From: an uncultured Alcaligenaceae bacterium
GTDB taxonomy: Bacteria > Pseudomonadota > Gammaproteobacteria > Burkholderiales > Burkholderiaceae_B
Assembly (NCBI GenBank): GCA_937952975.1
Contig: CALFXX010000059.1
Span: 1-35,552, forward strand
DNA length: 35,552 nucleotides
Reading direction: 5' to 3'
Below, piece after piece: positions 22,802-31,625 of this stretch. The notes under the pieces were generated by a model that worked only from the letters and a program-made list of their open reading frames with translations, ran no database searches and was not told the DNA's origin. The stretch's first letter is position 1. Every line of letters begins with the position of its first letter. The position numbers were made by a program, and so were the translations under genes.

Positions 22802-25800
22802 TCAGATGGTTAACGCTTGCGCTAACAGCCGAGCAGTATGAACGGCCTGCACGTCGGTACCGTCATGAATCTGATGTCGGCAACTTGTGCCGTCAGCCAC
22901 CACCACCGTGCTTGCTGCGCGATTACGTACGGCCGGTAAAAGTGAGAGTTCGGCCATCTGCATCGACGCTTGGTGGTGTTCGGTTTCGTAGCCAAAGCTG
23001 CCGGCCATCCCGCAACACGATGACTCAACCGTTGACACCTTGAGCTCTGGAATCCAGCTCAACACCGTCTGAACAGGGGTCAGCGCATCAAAGGCTTTCT
23101 GATGGCAATGACCATGCAGCAGTGCGTTGTTGTAGTCGATGGGTTGCAGAGTCAGCTTAAACCGACCGGCTTTTTGTTCGCGTACTAAAAACTCTTCGAA
23201 TAAAAAGGCTTGCTGTGCAAGTTGCTCAGCTTCTGCTCCATAGCCGTAGTGCAAAAACTCGTCTCGTAGCGTGAGCAGGCAAGACGGTTCAAGCCCGACG
23301 ATTGCGATACCCTGTGTGACATAAGGCATGAGTGTATCGAGCGTACGCTTGGCCTCGGCTTTTGCCTGATCGATTAATCCGGCCGATAAAAATGTTCGAC
23401 CACAGCATAGTGGACGCTCGCCCGGTCGCATATTCAGGTGCACGGTGTAGCCAGCGGCTTGAAGGACACGTTGTGCTGCATGCGCGTTTTCAGCTTCAAG
23501 ATAGTTGCTGAAGGTATCGACAAACAGTAAAACGTTTTTGCCGGTTGCTTCTTTCGCGTCGTGGTCACGTAAAGCAGGGGCTTGGTTCTGTGCGTTGGTT
23601 AAAAAGGGTGCTTTAAATTTAGGGAGCGAGCGCGCCGTCGCAAACCCCAGTGCACGCTTGGCCAAGGGCCCGAGTACAGGTACTGCTTCGGCCATGCTGA
23701 GTAACCCGCCTAGGCGACTTGCCCACGGTGCGTAATGAGGCATGAAAGCAATCAGACGTTCGCGCAAGCTTAGACCATGCACTTTGCCCCACGCTGCACG
23801 GGCCTCAATTTTTATCTTGGCCATGTCCACGCCTGTCGGACAGTCGCGCTTACAGCCTTTACAGGATACGCATAAATCCAACGCGTCTTTGACTTCTTCG
23901 CTCGCTAAACCTGCCTGTCCAGTCTGACCTGACAGGGCAAGGCGCAGGGTATTGGCACGACCGCGTGTTACGTGCTGTTCGTCTTTGGTGATGCGATAAC
24001 TGGGGCACATGGTGCCTGCATCAAACTTGCGGCAATGACCGTTGTTATTACACATCTCGACAGCCGAAGCGAGTCCGTTGCTGAGATCTAAGCCTGTGCC
24101 AGGCTTGGTTTCGTCGCCGGTTAAGGGGTCGCGTAAGACGTTCCAGGCCGACCAGTCCAGGCCAGTTTGCAAGGCGGGTACTTGATAGCCGGGTGCATAA
24201 CGAAAATTGCTTCGATCGTCCATCTTTGGCGGGCGAACGATTTTATCGGGGTTAAATCGGTTGTCTGGGTCAAACAGCGCTTTGATCTCAGTAAACGCCT
24301 GATGAATGCGTGGGCCGTACTGCCACGATACCCATTCGCCTCGGCATAAGCCGTCGCCGTGTTCGCCCGAGAACGCGCCTTTGTATTCACGCACGAGGGC
24401 AGAGGTTTCTTCTGCAATGGCACGCATTTTCATAGCACCATCGCGACGCATATCTAAAATGGGACGAACATGCAGCGTGCCGACACTTGCGTGGGCATAC
24501 CAGGTACCTTCGGTGCCATAGCGATGGAACACTTCAGTCAGGCGATCTGTGTACTCAGCAAGATGCTCGAGCGGCACCGCGCAATCTTCAACAAATGAGA
24601 CAGGTTTGCCATCACCTTTCATGCTCATCATGATGTTCAAGCCAGCTTTTCGCACATCCCATAGCGCTTTTTGGGCTTGCGCTTCAGGCATCTTCACAAC
24701 ACTATTTGGAAGCCCATGGTCGCTGAGCAAGGCGTCTAACTCATCCAGCTTTTTGATCAAGGCAGCTTGATCTTCACCAGCAAACTCGACTAGCAAAATC
24801 GCAGCAGGCTGTCCGAGTAGCGCTTTTTCTACGACGGGGCGAAAGGCGGGGTTCGATAGCGCGAGGTCGATCATGGTTCGATCGACCAACTCAACGGCAG
24901 TTGGTTTAAGCGTCACAATGTGCTGTGCCGAATCCATTGCTTGATAGAAGCTTTCAAAGTTCACGACCCCCAACACCTTGTGCACGGGCAATGGACAGAG
25001 CTTGAGTGTGATTTGACGACTGTAGGCGAGGGTGCCTTCTGACCCTACCAGCAAATGTGCCAGATTGGCGACACCGTCATCAGTGTAGGCGCGTGGATTT
25101 TGGCAGTCGAATAGATCAATGTTGTAGCCTGCGACACGCCGTAAAACCTTAGGAATGCGCTCAGCGAGTTCGGCGCGTTCGCGTGTCGCAATCGTTTTGA
25201 GAGACGCTAAAATATTTTCTAAACGAGCGCCAGATACTGGGGTATTTAACGAACCAAAATTTGCCTGAGTGCCGTCGGCCAGTACGGCATCGACGCTGAG
25301 CACGTTGTGCACCATGTTGCCGTATTCGATCGAGCGCGAGCCGCACGAGTTGTTACCGGTCATCCCTCCAATCGTGCACTGCGCACTGGTAGAGACATCT
25401 ACCGGAAACCACAAACCATGGGGTTTGAGCCACGCATTTAAGTGATCGAGCACCATACCCGGTTCAACGGTGATCGTCATTGCGTTTGCGTCAAAGGCAA
25501 TAACGTTGCAAAGCCATTTACTGTTATCAATGATGAGTGCATCGCCAACGGTCTGGCCACATTGACTGGTCCCGGCGCCGCGCGACAGCACGGCTACCTT
25601 TTGATCTCGTGCAATATCCAGTGCACGTAGCACGTCAGCTTGGTCGCGTGGCACGACCACACCGATTGGTGTGATTTGATAGATCGAGGCATCGGTTGAA
25701 TAACGACCGCGTGAAGCGGTGTCAAACAGTACGTCGCCGCGAATGTCTTTCTTGAGCAACTGGGCAAGCGGTGAGGCGCCACTCGCATTGGTTGGAAAAA

Positions 25801-25837
25801 AATGCAGTGGCTGAGCGCGAGTGATCGATGCGAGCAC
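22802..25837 (-). CDS. Fused FAD-linked 2-hydroxyacid dehydrogenase with Fe-S/CCG domains (GlcD-GlcF fusion, YdiJ-like)
   Basis: A 1011-residue respiratory-type dehydrogenase. The N-terminal FAD-binding PCMH domain (about 45-270) has VAVLSRGAGTSQCG and TIGGMTGNNSCGSRSIEYG, and is followed by a FAD-oxidase C-terminal domain with the substrate-loop motif FSGEHGDGLCRG. Two cluster motifs follow: C596-x5-C602-x8-C611-P and C656xxC659xxC662xxxC666-P. The C-terminal half has two CCG cysteine-rich domains (CCG at about 811-813 and 941-943). Such fusions oxidise D-lactate, D-2-hydroxyglutarate or glycolate and pass electrons to quinone. The start is GTG 25837 with a strong GGAG seven bases upstream, two bases after the aminotransferase stop, so the two are translationally linked. 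The aminotransferase partner favours a glyoxylate-related or 2-hydroxyacid role. Confidence 0.93.
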   Translation of the reverse strand: MLASITRAQPLHFFPTNASGASPLAQLLKKDIRGDVLFDTASRGRYSTDASIYQITPIGVVVPRDQADVLRALDIARDQKVAVLSRGAGTSQCGQTVGDALIIDNSKWLCNVIAFDANAMTITVEPGMVLDHLNAWLKPHGLWFPVDVSTSAQCTIGGMTGNNSCGSRSIEYGNMVHNVLSVDAVLADGTQANFGSLNTPVSGARLENILASLKTIATRERAELAERIPKVLRRVAGYNIDLFDCQNPRAYTDDGVANLAHLLVGSEGTLAYSRQITLKLCPLPVHKVLGVVNFESFYQAMDSAQHIVTLKPTAVELVDRTMIDLALSNPAFRPVVEKALLGQPAAILLVEFAGEDQAALIKKLDELDALLSDHGLPNSVVKMPEAQAQKALWDVRKAGLNIMMSMKGDGKPVSFVEDCAVPLEHLAEYTDRLTEVFHRYGTEGTWYAHASVGTLHVRPILDMRRDGAMKMRAIAEETSALVREYKGAFSGEHGDGLCRGEWVSWQYGPRIHQAFTEIKALFDPDNRFNPDKIVRPPKMDDRSNFRYAPGYQVPALQTGLDWSAWNVLRDPLTGDETKPGTGLDLSNGLASAVEMCNNNGHCRKFDAGTMCPSYRITKDEQHVTRGRANTLRLALSGQTGQAGLASEEVKDALDLCVSCKGCKRDCPTGVDMAKIKIEARAAWGKVHGLSLRERLIAFMPHYAPWASRLGGLLSMAEAVPVLGPLAKRALGFATARSLPKFKAPFLTNAQNQAPALRDHDAKEATGKNVLLFVDTFSNYLEAENAHAAQRVLQAAGYTVHLNMRPGERPLCCGRTFLSAGLIDQAKAEAKRTLDTLMPYVTQGIAIVGLEPSCLLTLRDEFLHYGYGAEAEQLAQQAFLFEEFLVREQKAGRFKLTLQPIDYNNALLHGHCHQKAFDALTPVQTVLSWIPELKVSTVESSCCGMAGSFGYETEHHQASMQMAELSLLPAVRNRAASTVVVADGTSCRHQIHDGTDVQAVHTARLLAQALTI

Positions 25838-25839
25838 GC

Positions 25840-27054
25840 TTACGCTCCGTTTGAGAAATAGTCCATGCCCGCTTGCACGCCGCTACCCGCTAGCTTGACG
25901 CCAGAGAGTTTAAGGCCCATCTCGACGCCTGCGAGTGTCGCCAATAGCGTCAGGTCGTTGCTGTCGCCTAGGTGTCCGATTCGGAACATGCGTCCTTTGA
26001 CTTTACCTAAACCCGTACCCAAAGATAAATCAAACCGCTCCTGAATCAATTTGCGGATTTCGTCTGCGTCAACGCCTTCAGGTGTGATGACGCCCGTCAA
26101 AATGGGCGAGTACACGCTTGGATCAGTACATTGGATGGGTAAGCCCCAGGCCGTGACCGCAGCCCGTACGCCAGCCGCCCAGCGCTGGTGACGCGCAAAC
26201 ACACGATCCATTCCCTCTTCGGCCAACATGTCGATTACTTCTGTCAGACCATATAGAAGGTTTGTGCTCGACGTTGAGGGCCAGTAGCCACCCTTGTTCA
26301 TCTCGATCACTTCGTCCCATGCCCAAAACGAGCGTGGCATTTTGGCTGATTTTGATGCCTCGATCGCGCGCGCAGAGAGCGCGTTAAAGCTCAGGCCCGG
26401 CGGCAGCATCAAGCCTTTTTGCGAGGCTGCCATGGCAACGTCGACACCCCACTCATCGTGGCGATAATCGGCGCTGCCAAGACCAGAGATCGTGTCCACC
26501 ATCAAGAGTGCCGGATGCTTGGCGTCGTCGATGGCTTTACGCACTGCGGCGATATCGGAGGTGACACCGGTTGAGGTTTCGTTATGGACAACACAGACGG
26601 CTTTGATGCTGTGCTCACGATCTTGCACCAGACGATCATGAATCTGATTGGCTTGAATCCCGCGTCGCCAGCCGGCTAAATTGGGTAATTGATCATCATG
26701 GCCTTGAAACGACAACACCTCAGTTTTTAAGCCCAGTCGGGTTGCCAGACGGTTCCAGAGAAACGCGAAATGGCCGGTTTCGTACATGAGGACATGATCA
26801 CCGGGGCTCAGGGTATTGGCCAGTGCCGCCTCCCAGGCACCGGTGCCCGAGGCAGGATAGATGATGACTGGTTGCTTCGTCTTGAAGATGGTTTGCATGC
26901 CCTCGATTGCCTTGCGACCCAGGCCGGCAAACTCTGGGCCACGATGGTCGATGGTTGGCAGGCTGATGGCCCGTAGCACTCGGTCGGGTACGGGGCTTGG
27001 GCCAGGGATTTGCAAGAAATGGCGGCCAGTAGGGTGAAAGTTAAGCTTAATCAT
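25840..27054 (-). CDS. Serine-glyoxylate / alanine-glyoxylate aminotransferase (class V, PLP)
   Basis: A 404-residue class V aminotransferase. It has FLQIPGPSPVPDRVL (about 13-27), the phosphate and cofactor segment IYPASGTGAWEAALANTLSP, VCVVHNETSTGVTSDI, and the PLP lysine K213 in MAASQKGLMLPPG. The C-terminal domain has LGTGLGKVKGRMFRIGHLGD with the carboxylate-binding Arg. The upstream open frame runs to 27252, but ATG 27054 is chosen because GGAG sits five bases before it and the conserved N-terminus starts there. It converts glyoxylate to glycine using serine or alanine. The FAD/Fe-S dehydrogenase gene begins two bases after its stop. Together they could oxidise a hydroxyacid such as glycolate and transaminate the product. 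Confidence 0.94.
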   Translation of the reverse strand: MIKLNFHPTGRHFLQIPGPSPVPDRVLRAISLPTIDHRGPEFAGLGRKAIEGMQTIFKTKQPVIIYPASGTGAWEAALANTLSPGDHVLMYETGHFAFLWNRLATRLGLKTEVLSFQGHDDQLPNLAGWRRGIQANQIHDRLVQDREHSIKAVCVVHNETSTGVTSDIAAVRKAIDDAKHPALLMVDTISGLGSADYRHDEWGVDVAMAASQKGLMLPPGLSFNALSARAIEASKSAKMPRSFWAWDEVIEMNKGGYWPSTSSTNLLYGLTEVIDMLAEEGMDRVFARHQRWAAGVRAAVTAWGLPIQCTDPSVYSPILTGVITPEGVDADEIRKLIQERFDLSLGTGLGKVKGRMFRIGHLGDSNDLTLLATLAGVEMGLKLSGVKLAGSGVQAGMDYFSNGA

Positions 27055-27179
27055 CGAGACTCCAGGCAATTTATAGGGCAAATTACCACAATCGGGTGGC
27101 CTCTGAATACGGATCGATTCAATCCGCTTAGAGATGCGGGGCGTGATACTAAAAGAATTGGCAACTAAAAGGTGGTATC

Positions 27180-28730
27180 TTGTGGTTCTATGAACTTTTT
27201 GAGCCGTGTGATGGCTGCCCAAAAGTCGGTAAACAAGAAACAAAAAAGGCACTTGCGCGGCCTGTGAGACAAAGTTTTTTTCGTTTTGACGCTTTTGGTG
27301 GTTTGCTGATTGCGTTGGTTGTTTGGTGTCAGACGGGCTGCGCGCCGTTGCCGCCCGCAGACGCTCGGTTCACCGAAAAAACCAGTCAAGATTTTGCTGT
27401 AGCAGCCTCGTTCACGGCGCCCTTACTGTCTTGGCCAAGCGACCAGTGGTGGCTGAGCTATCAAGACGAGCAGTTGACTCAGCTTTTACGCGAGGCTCTG
27501 GCGGATTCGCCCGATCTGGCGATTGCTCAGGCCCGCGTTCTGCGCGCGCAGGCGTTCGCTGAAGTGGCCGGTTCACCCCTGTTGCCTCAAGTTTCGGCGA
27601 CCGGCGTCGTGACCTCGCAGCGGCTGAGCTATAACTATTTGACGCCCGAGGCGAGTGTGACGCGCGGCTGGAACCAATATGGCCAGGCGGCGCTCAATAT
27701 CACGTGGGAAATTGATTTTTGGGGCAAGTACCGGGCTGGCCTTGCGGCGGCAACCTCAGAGCTCGAGGCGCGGCAGGCCGAGCAAGCGCAAGCGACCCTC
27801 GTTCTCACGACGGCTACTGCGTCCGCTTATGCCGAGCTTGCGCGATTGTTTGCATTAAAGGAGGCCGCTGAACGGGCGGTGGCGATCCGTGAAAAAACAG
27901 CGAGTCTCTTTGCAGAGCGCTTTACGCATGGACTTGAGACGCGAGGGGGCGTACGCGAGGCCGACGCCAAGAGCGCGCAGGCCAAGACCGACCTTCTGTT
28001 GTTGACCGAGCAGATTGCTTTGCAACGTAATCGCCTTGCGGCGCTCGTGGGTGCCGGGCCCGATCGTGGGCTTTCGGTGAAGAGGCCGAACGTCACTCTC
28101 AATCAATCCTTTGGCTTGCCCGAGCGCTTGGCCGCCGACTTGTTGGGACGTCGCCCCGATGTGGTCGCTGCGAAAGTGCAGGCGCAGGCGCAGGCGGCGC
28201 GTATCGATCAGAAGCAGGCCGACTTTTATCCCAACATCAACTTAGCTGGGTTGATTGGCCTGCAATCGCTGGGGCTCGATCGTTTGGGCCAAGGGGGCTC
28301 GACGTTTGGCAGTGCGGGCCCTGCGATTTCGTTGCCGATTTTTACCGGTGGTCGCCTGCAGGGAGAGCTCAAAGGTGCACGTGCTAGTTACGATGAGGCG
28401 GTAGCGAATTACAACCGTACGCTTGTACAAGCCTTTCAGGATGTGGCTGATGCGATCACGAGCCTTAAAGCACTAGGCGGTCAGCTCGAGCAAGCCGAAT
28501 TTGGGCTTGAGGCTGCGCAAGAGGCCTTTCAAATCGCCTCGAACCGTTATCGTGGTGGTTTATCAAACTATTTGGATGTCTTGATTTCTGAAGACATCAT
28601 GCTTGCGAGCTTACGCGTTGTGACCGATCTCAGAGCGCGGCGTTTTTCTTTGAATGTTGCCTTGGTGCGTGCCTTGGGCGGCGGTTACCAGTCTTTGAAC
28701 ACAAACCCTTTAACCTCACCTCGATCATGA
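27180..28730 (+). CDS. Outer-membrane efflux factor lipoprotein (NodT/TolC-like)
   Basis: A 516-residue protein in its longest form, starting at TTG 27180 with AAGGTGG just upstream. An in-frame GTG at 27264 would give a more normal lipoprotein signal, and the true start is uncertain. The signal h-region GGLLIALVVW leads to the lipobox QTGC, with C54 (longest form) as the acylated cysteine. Two outer-membrane efflux (OEP) repeats follow, with hallmarks WWLSYQDEQLTQLLREAL, VLRAQAFAEVAGSPLLPQV, ITWEIDFWGKYR, LLGRRPDVVAAK and ISLPIFTGGRL. The helical barrels span the periplasm. It is the first gene of the three-gene efflux operon; its stop overlaps the adaptor start as ATGA. Confidence 0.93.
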   Translation: MWFYELFEPCDGCPKVGKQETKKALARPVRQSFFRFDAFGGLLIALVVWCQTGCAPLPPADARFTEKTSQDFAVAASFTAPLLSWPSDQWWLSYQDEQLTQLLREALADSPDLAIAQARVLRAQAFAEVAGSPLLPQVSATGVVTSQRLSYNYLTPEASVTRGWNQYGQAALNITWEIDFWGKYRAGLAAATSELEARQAEQAQATLVLTTATASAYAELARLFALKEAAERAVAIREKTASLFAERFTHGLETRGGVREADAKSAQAKTDLLLLTEQIALQRNRLAALVGAGPDRGLSVKRPNVTLNQSFGLPERLAADLLGRRPDVVAAKVQAQAQAARIDQKQADFYPNINLAGLIGLQSLGLDRLGQGGSTFGSAGPAISLPIFTGGRLQGELKGARASYDEAVANYNRTLVQAFQDVADAITSLKALGGQLEQAEFGLEAAQEAFQIASNRYRGGLSNYLDVLISEDIMLASLRVVTDLRARRFSLNVALVRALGGGYQSLNTNPLTSPRS

Positions 28731-29866
28731 CAGAACAGACCTCGGGTGCCGACCAGCAAAGCGGTGCGGCAGCGCGTATTGATCAACGAAAAAAGTTGTT
28801 GTTCAAACTACTTCTGGGTGTCGTCGCCTCGGGCTGTGTATGGCTAGCGTATTGGTATTTTTATGGCTCTCGCTTCGTTACAACAGACAATGCCTACACG
28901 GCTGTTGAGATTTCTCAGGTCACGCCGTCTGTTGAGGGGACGGTGAAAGCCGTGAAGGTGAACGACACCCAACAGGTGCAAGAGGGTGATGTGTTGGCAC
29001 TTATAGATGATGCCGACACTCGCTTGGCTTTACTTGCGGCCCAAGCCGAGCTCGGTCGCGCGACGCGTCGTGTGGAAGGTTATTTTGCAAACGATCAAGC
29101 GCTGGCTGCACAAGTGTTAGCGCGTGAGGCCGAAGAGCAACGCGCGCAGGCACAATTAACTGCGGCGCAGGCCGACGATAACCGCGCAAGTATCGATTTG
29201 CGTCGTCGGCGGGCGCTCGAAAAATCTGGCTCGGTGTCGGGTGACGAGCTCACGCGCGCTGAAAATGCAGCGAGCGCGGCGAGTGCAAATTTAGCGGTCG
29301 CACGTGCAAATCTGGCTCTGGCGCGCGCAAATCTTGAAACGACTCGGGGGATGAAGCTGATGAATCAAACCCTAATTGCCGGTACGACCGTGCAAGACAA
29401 CCCAGAAGTGGTTTTTGCTCGGACCAAAGCAGAACAAGCGCAGCTCAATCAAGAGCGCACTACCGTACGCGCGCCAGTCTCGGGGGTGATCGCTAAGCGG
29501 CAGGTGCAGGTCGGGCAGCGGGTGCAGGCCGGCACCCCGATGCTCTCTGTTGTGCCGGTGCAATTGATGCACGTCAACGCGAACTTCAAAGAGGTGCAAT
29601 TGCCGAAAGTGAAGGTTGGCCAAAAAGTCGAACTTACCTCTGATTTGTACGGCGATGAAGTGGTTTTTAAAGGTGTCGTCGAAGGTTTTGCGGGTGGAAC
29701 AGGTTCCGCTTTCGCGGTCATCCCTGCTCAAAATGCGACCGGTAACTGGATTAAAGTGGTGCAGCGTGTACCAGTGCGTATTAAGCTCGATTCGGATCAA
29801 TTGAAAAAAAATCCTTTAACGGTTGGCCTTTCAATGACGGTTCGCATCGACGTCTCGGCTCGCTAA
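28727..29866 (+). CDS. EmrA/HlyD-type membrane fusion adaptor
   Basis: A 379-residue adaptor. A single N-terminal membrane helix (about 24-45, KLLFKLLLGVVASGCVWLAY) is followed by RFVTTDNAYT, a split lipoyl domain (VTPSVEGTVKAVKVNDTQQV and, after the hairpin, VRAPVSGVIAKRQVQVGQRV) and an Ala/Gln/Arg-rich coiled-coil hairpin (about 100-215). The beta-barrel domain FKEVQLPKVKVGQKVEL comes next. It bridges the inner-membrane pump and the outer-membrane factor. ATG 28727 overlaps the previous stop (ATGA), and the pump gene starts directly after its TAA. EmrA-type topology is clear. Confidence 0.95.
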   Translation: MTEQTSGADQQSGAAARIDQRKKLLFKLLLGVVASGCVWLAYWYFYGSRFVTTDNAYTAVEISQVTPSVEGTVKAVKVNDTQQVQEGDVLALIDDADTRLALLAAQAELGRATRRVEGYFANDQALAAQVLAREAEEQRAQAQLTAAQADDNRASIDLRRRRALEKSGSVSGDELTRAENAASAASANLAVARANLALARANLETTRGMKLMNQTLIAGTTVQDNPEVVFARTKAEQAQLNQERTTVRAPVSGVIAKRQVQVGQRVQAGTPMLSVVPVQLMHVNANFKEVQLPKVKVGQKVELTSDLYGDEVVFKGVVEGFAGGTGSAFAVIPAQNATGNWIKVVQRVPVRIKLDSDQLKKNPLTVGLSMTVRIDVSAR

Positions 29867-31432
29867 ATGTTCAAGTCCCTGAAAGCGATCCGCGATCAAC
29901 CGCTCGCTCCGCTTGAGGGGCGGATGCTTTGGATGGCGGCGGTCGTCATTGCCGGTGCAAATTTTATGGCCGTGCTGGACATGACAATTGCCAACGTCTC
30001 GGTGCCGAACATCGCGGGTGGCCTGGCGGCAAGCACAAGTCAGGGTACTTGGGTGATTACTTCCTATGCGGTCGCCGAGGCAATCGTGCTGCCACTGACG
30101 GGCTGGCTGGCTGCGCGCGTCGGTTTGGTGCGTACGTTTCTTTGGGCGATGAGTTTGTTCGCTGTGTTTTCGATTTTCTGTGGGTTATCGACCTCACTTG
30201 AAATGCTGGTGGTGGCGCGCGTGTTACAGGGTTTCGCAGGCGGTCCACTCATGCCTTTGTCGCAAACCTTGTTATTGCGTATCTTTCCAAAAGAGAAGGC
30301 GGGGATGGCGATTACGCTTTGGTCGATGACGACCTTACTTGCCCCGATTAGTGGTCCGGTGCTGGGCGGTTGGATTTGTGAAAACTGGTCCTGGTCGTGG
30401 ATCTTTTTTATTAATTTGCCTCTGGGCGGTATCTCTGTTTTTTTTGCGACTAAGTTGTTGTTGCGCTATGAACTGCCCCGTAAGTTGGTGCCCATCGATG
30501 CGATAGGCTTAGTGCTATTGGTCGTTTGGGTGGGGGCTTTACAGATCATGCTTGATATCGGCAAAGAGCACGATTGGTTTGCCTCGACGCAAATAGTGGT
30601 ACTCGCCATCATTGCGGCCATTGGTTTTGTAGCGTTTCTGATTTGGGAGTTGACGGCTGCACATCCGATCGTCGACCTCAGGGTGTTCAGGCACCGCGGC
30701 TTCACGGTAGCGGTGGCCGCGATGAGTATTGGTTTTTCGTCGTTTATGGTCTTGAACGTGCTGACGCCTTTGTGGCTGCAGCTCAATATGGATTACACAG
30801 CTGGGCAGGCGGGCAGAACGATTGGCTGGACAGGAGTTTTTTCTCTTTGTATGGCGCCTTTGGTGGGTAAGCTCGCTGTAAAACTCGACCGTCGAAAACT
30901 GGTGTGTGGCGGTTTACTTTGGTTGTCGGGAGTGACTGCCTTGCGCTTTTCTGGCAGTACGGATCTGACGTATTGGCAGATTACCTTTCCGCTGATGGTC
31001 ATGGGGTTGGGGATGCCTTTTTTCTTCATCTCTGCCTCAGGGATGGCGTTGGCCAGTGTTAACGTCGACGAGACGGCCTCTGCGGCAGGGCTGCTGAATT
31101 TTTCAAGAACCTTATTGGGTGCTTTTGCAGTGTCGTTGATGACGACCGTGTGGGACGACCACTCAACGCGCAATCACGCCGAGTTTGTTGGTTTAGTGGA
31201 TGCAGACGGTGCTTTCATCAATGGGCTATTACAAAGCGGCTTGCCCCCAGATGTTGGTCAAGCGCTTTTGGATCGTTTGATTTCGACGCAGAGCGTCATG
31301 ATCGCAACCAATGAGATCATGATGGTGGTGTCAGGGACCTTTTTTCTTGGCGCCTGCGTGATTTGGCTGGCACCGCGTCCACGCTCTTGGCATGGGCCGT
31401 CTGGGGGGCAGACCCGACATGCAAAGGGCTAG
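29867..31432 (+). CDS. EmrB-type MFS drug efflux pump (DHA2 family, 14 membrane helices)
   Basis: A 521-residue polytopic transporter. The first helix carries the DHA2 signature AVLDMTIANVSVPNIAGGLA with D38. QGTWVITSYAVAEAIVLPLTGWLA, LLAPISGPVLGGWICENWSW (antiporter motif C) and WIFFINLPLG are further diagnostic segments. Members expel hydrophobic drugs or uncouplers using the proton gradient, working with EmrA and an outer-membrane factor. The ATG follows the adaptor's TAA with no gap, so expression is coupled. A 193-bp gap with a direct repeat follows the stop. The substrate is unknown; no local regulator of the MarR or TetR type is present. Confidence 0.95.
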   Translation: MFKSLKAIRDQPLAPLEGRMLWMAAVVIAGANFMAVLDMTIANVSVPNIAGGLAASTSQGTWVITSYAVAEAIVLPLTGWLAARVGLVRTFLWAMSLFAVFSIFCGLSTSLEMLVVARVLQGFAGGPLMPLSQTLLLRIFPKEKAGMAITLWSMTTLLAPISGPVLGGWICENWSWSWIFFINLPLGGISVFFATKLLLRYELPRKLVPIDAIGLVLLVVWVGALQIMLDIGKEHDWFASTQIVVLAIIAAIGFVAFLIWELTAAHPIVDLRVFRHRGFTVAVAAMSIGFSSFMVLNVLTPLWLQLNMDYTAGQAGRTIGWTGVFSLCMAPLVGKLAVKLDRRKLVCGGLLWLSGVTALRFSGSTDLTYWQITFPLMVMGLGMPFFFISASGMALASVNVDETASAAGLLNFSRTLLGAFAVSLMTTVWDDHSTRNHAEFVGLVDADGAFINGLLQSGLPPDVGQALLDRLISTQSVMIATNEIMMVVSGTFFLGACVIWLAPRPRSWHGPSGGQTRHAKG

Positions 31433-31450
31433 TGTGGCTTGAGTCGTCGA

Positions 31451-31490
31451 GTTCGGACGGCTGCTTTTTTGTTCGGAACGCTGCCTTTTT
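31451..31490. repeat. 20-bp direct tandem repeat ending in T-runs
   Basis: GTTCGGACGGCTGCTTTTTT (31451-31470) and GTTCGGAACGCTGCCTTTTT (31471-31490) match at 17 of 20 positions. They sit about 20 bases after the EmrB stop. The T-runs could assist termination, but neither copy forms a strong hairpin by itself. Confidence 0.65.
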
Positions 31491-31526
31491 GTGCCCAGCG
31501 CGCAATATTGGGCAGAAAATATTTGG

Positions 31527-31550
31527 TCGCGAAGAAATTTTGATTCGCGA
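31527..31550. promoter_or_regulatory. Inverted repeat upstream of the DUF2076 gene
   Basis: TCGCGAA (31527-31533) and TTCGCGA (31544-31550) are perfect inverted arms around ten bases. A possible -10 box TATACT lies at 31578-31583 without a good -35. The site is suited to an operator for the following gene, or is a small hairpin; no regulator is evident. Confidence 0.35.
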
Positions 31551-31625
31551 TGCCCGTTTAAGTTGAACCTCTGCCCCTATACTTGGTCAGATTGAAACCA
31601 GTAACTGCTTTGACGAGGTTTGTTC

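Noticed and set aside
27055..27252. N-terminal extension of the aminotransferase frame
   Set aside because: It crosses the divergent spacer and the efflux gene start; ATG 27054 has a good GGAG.
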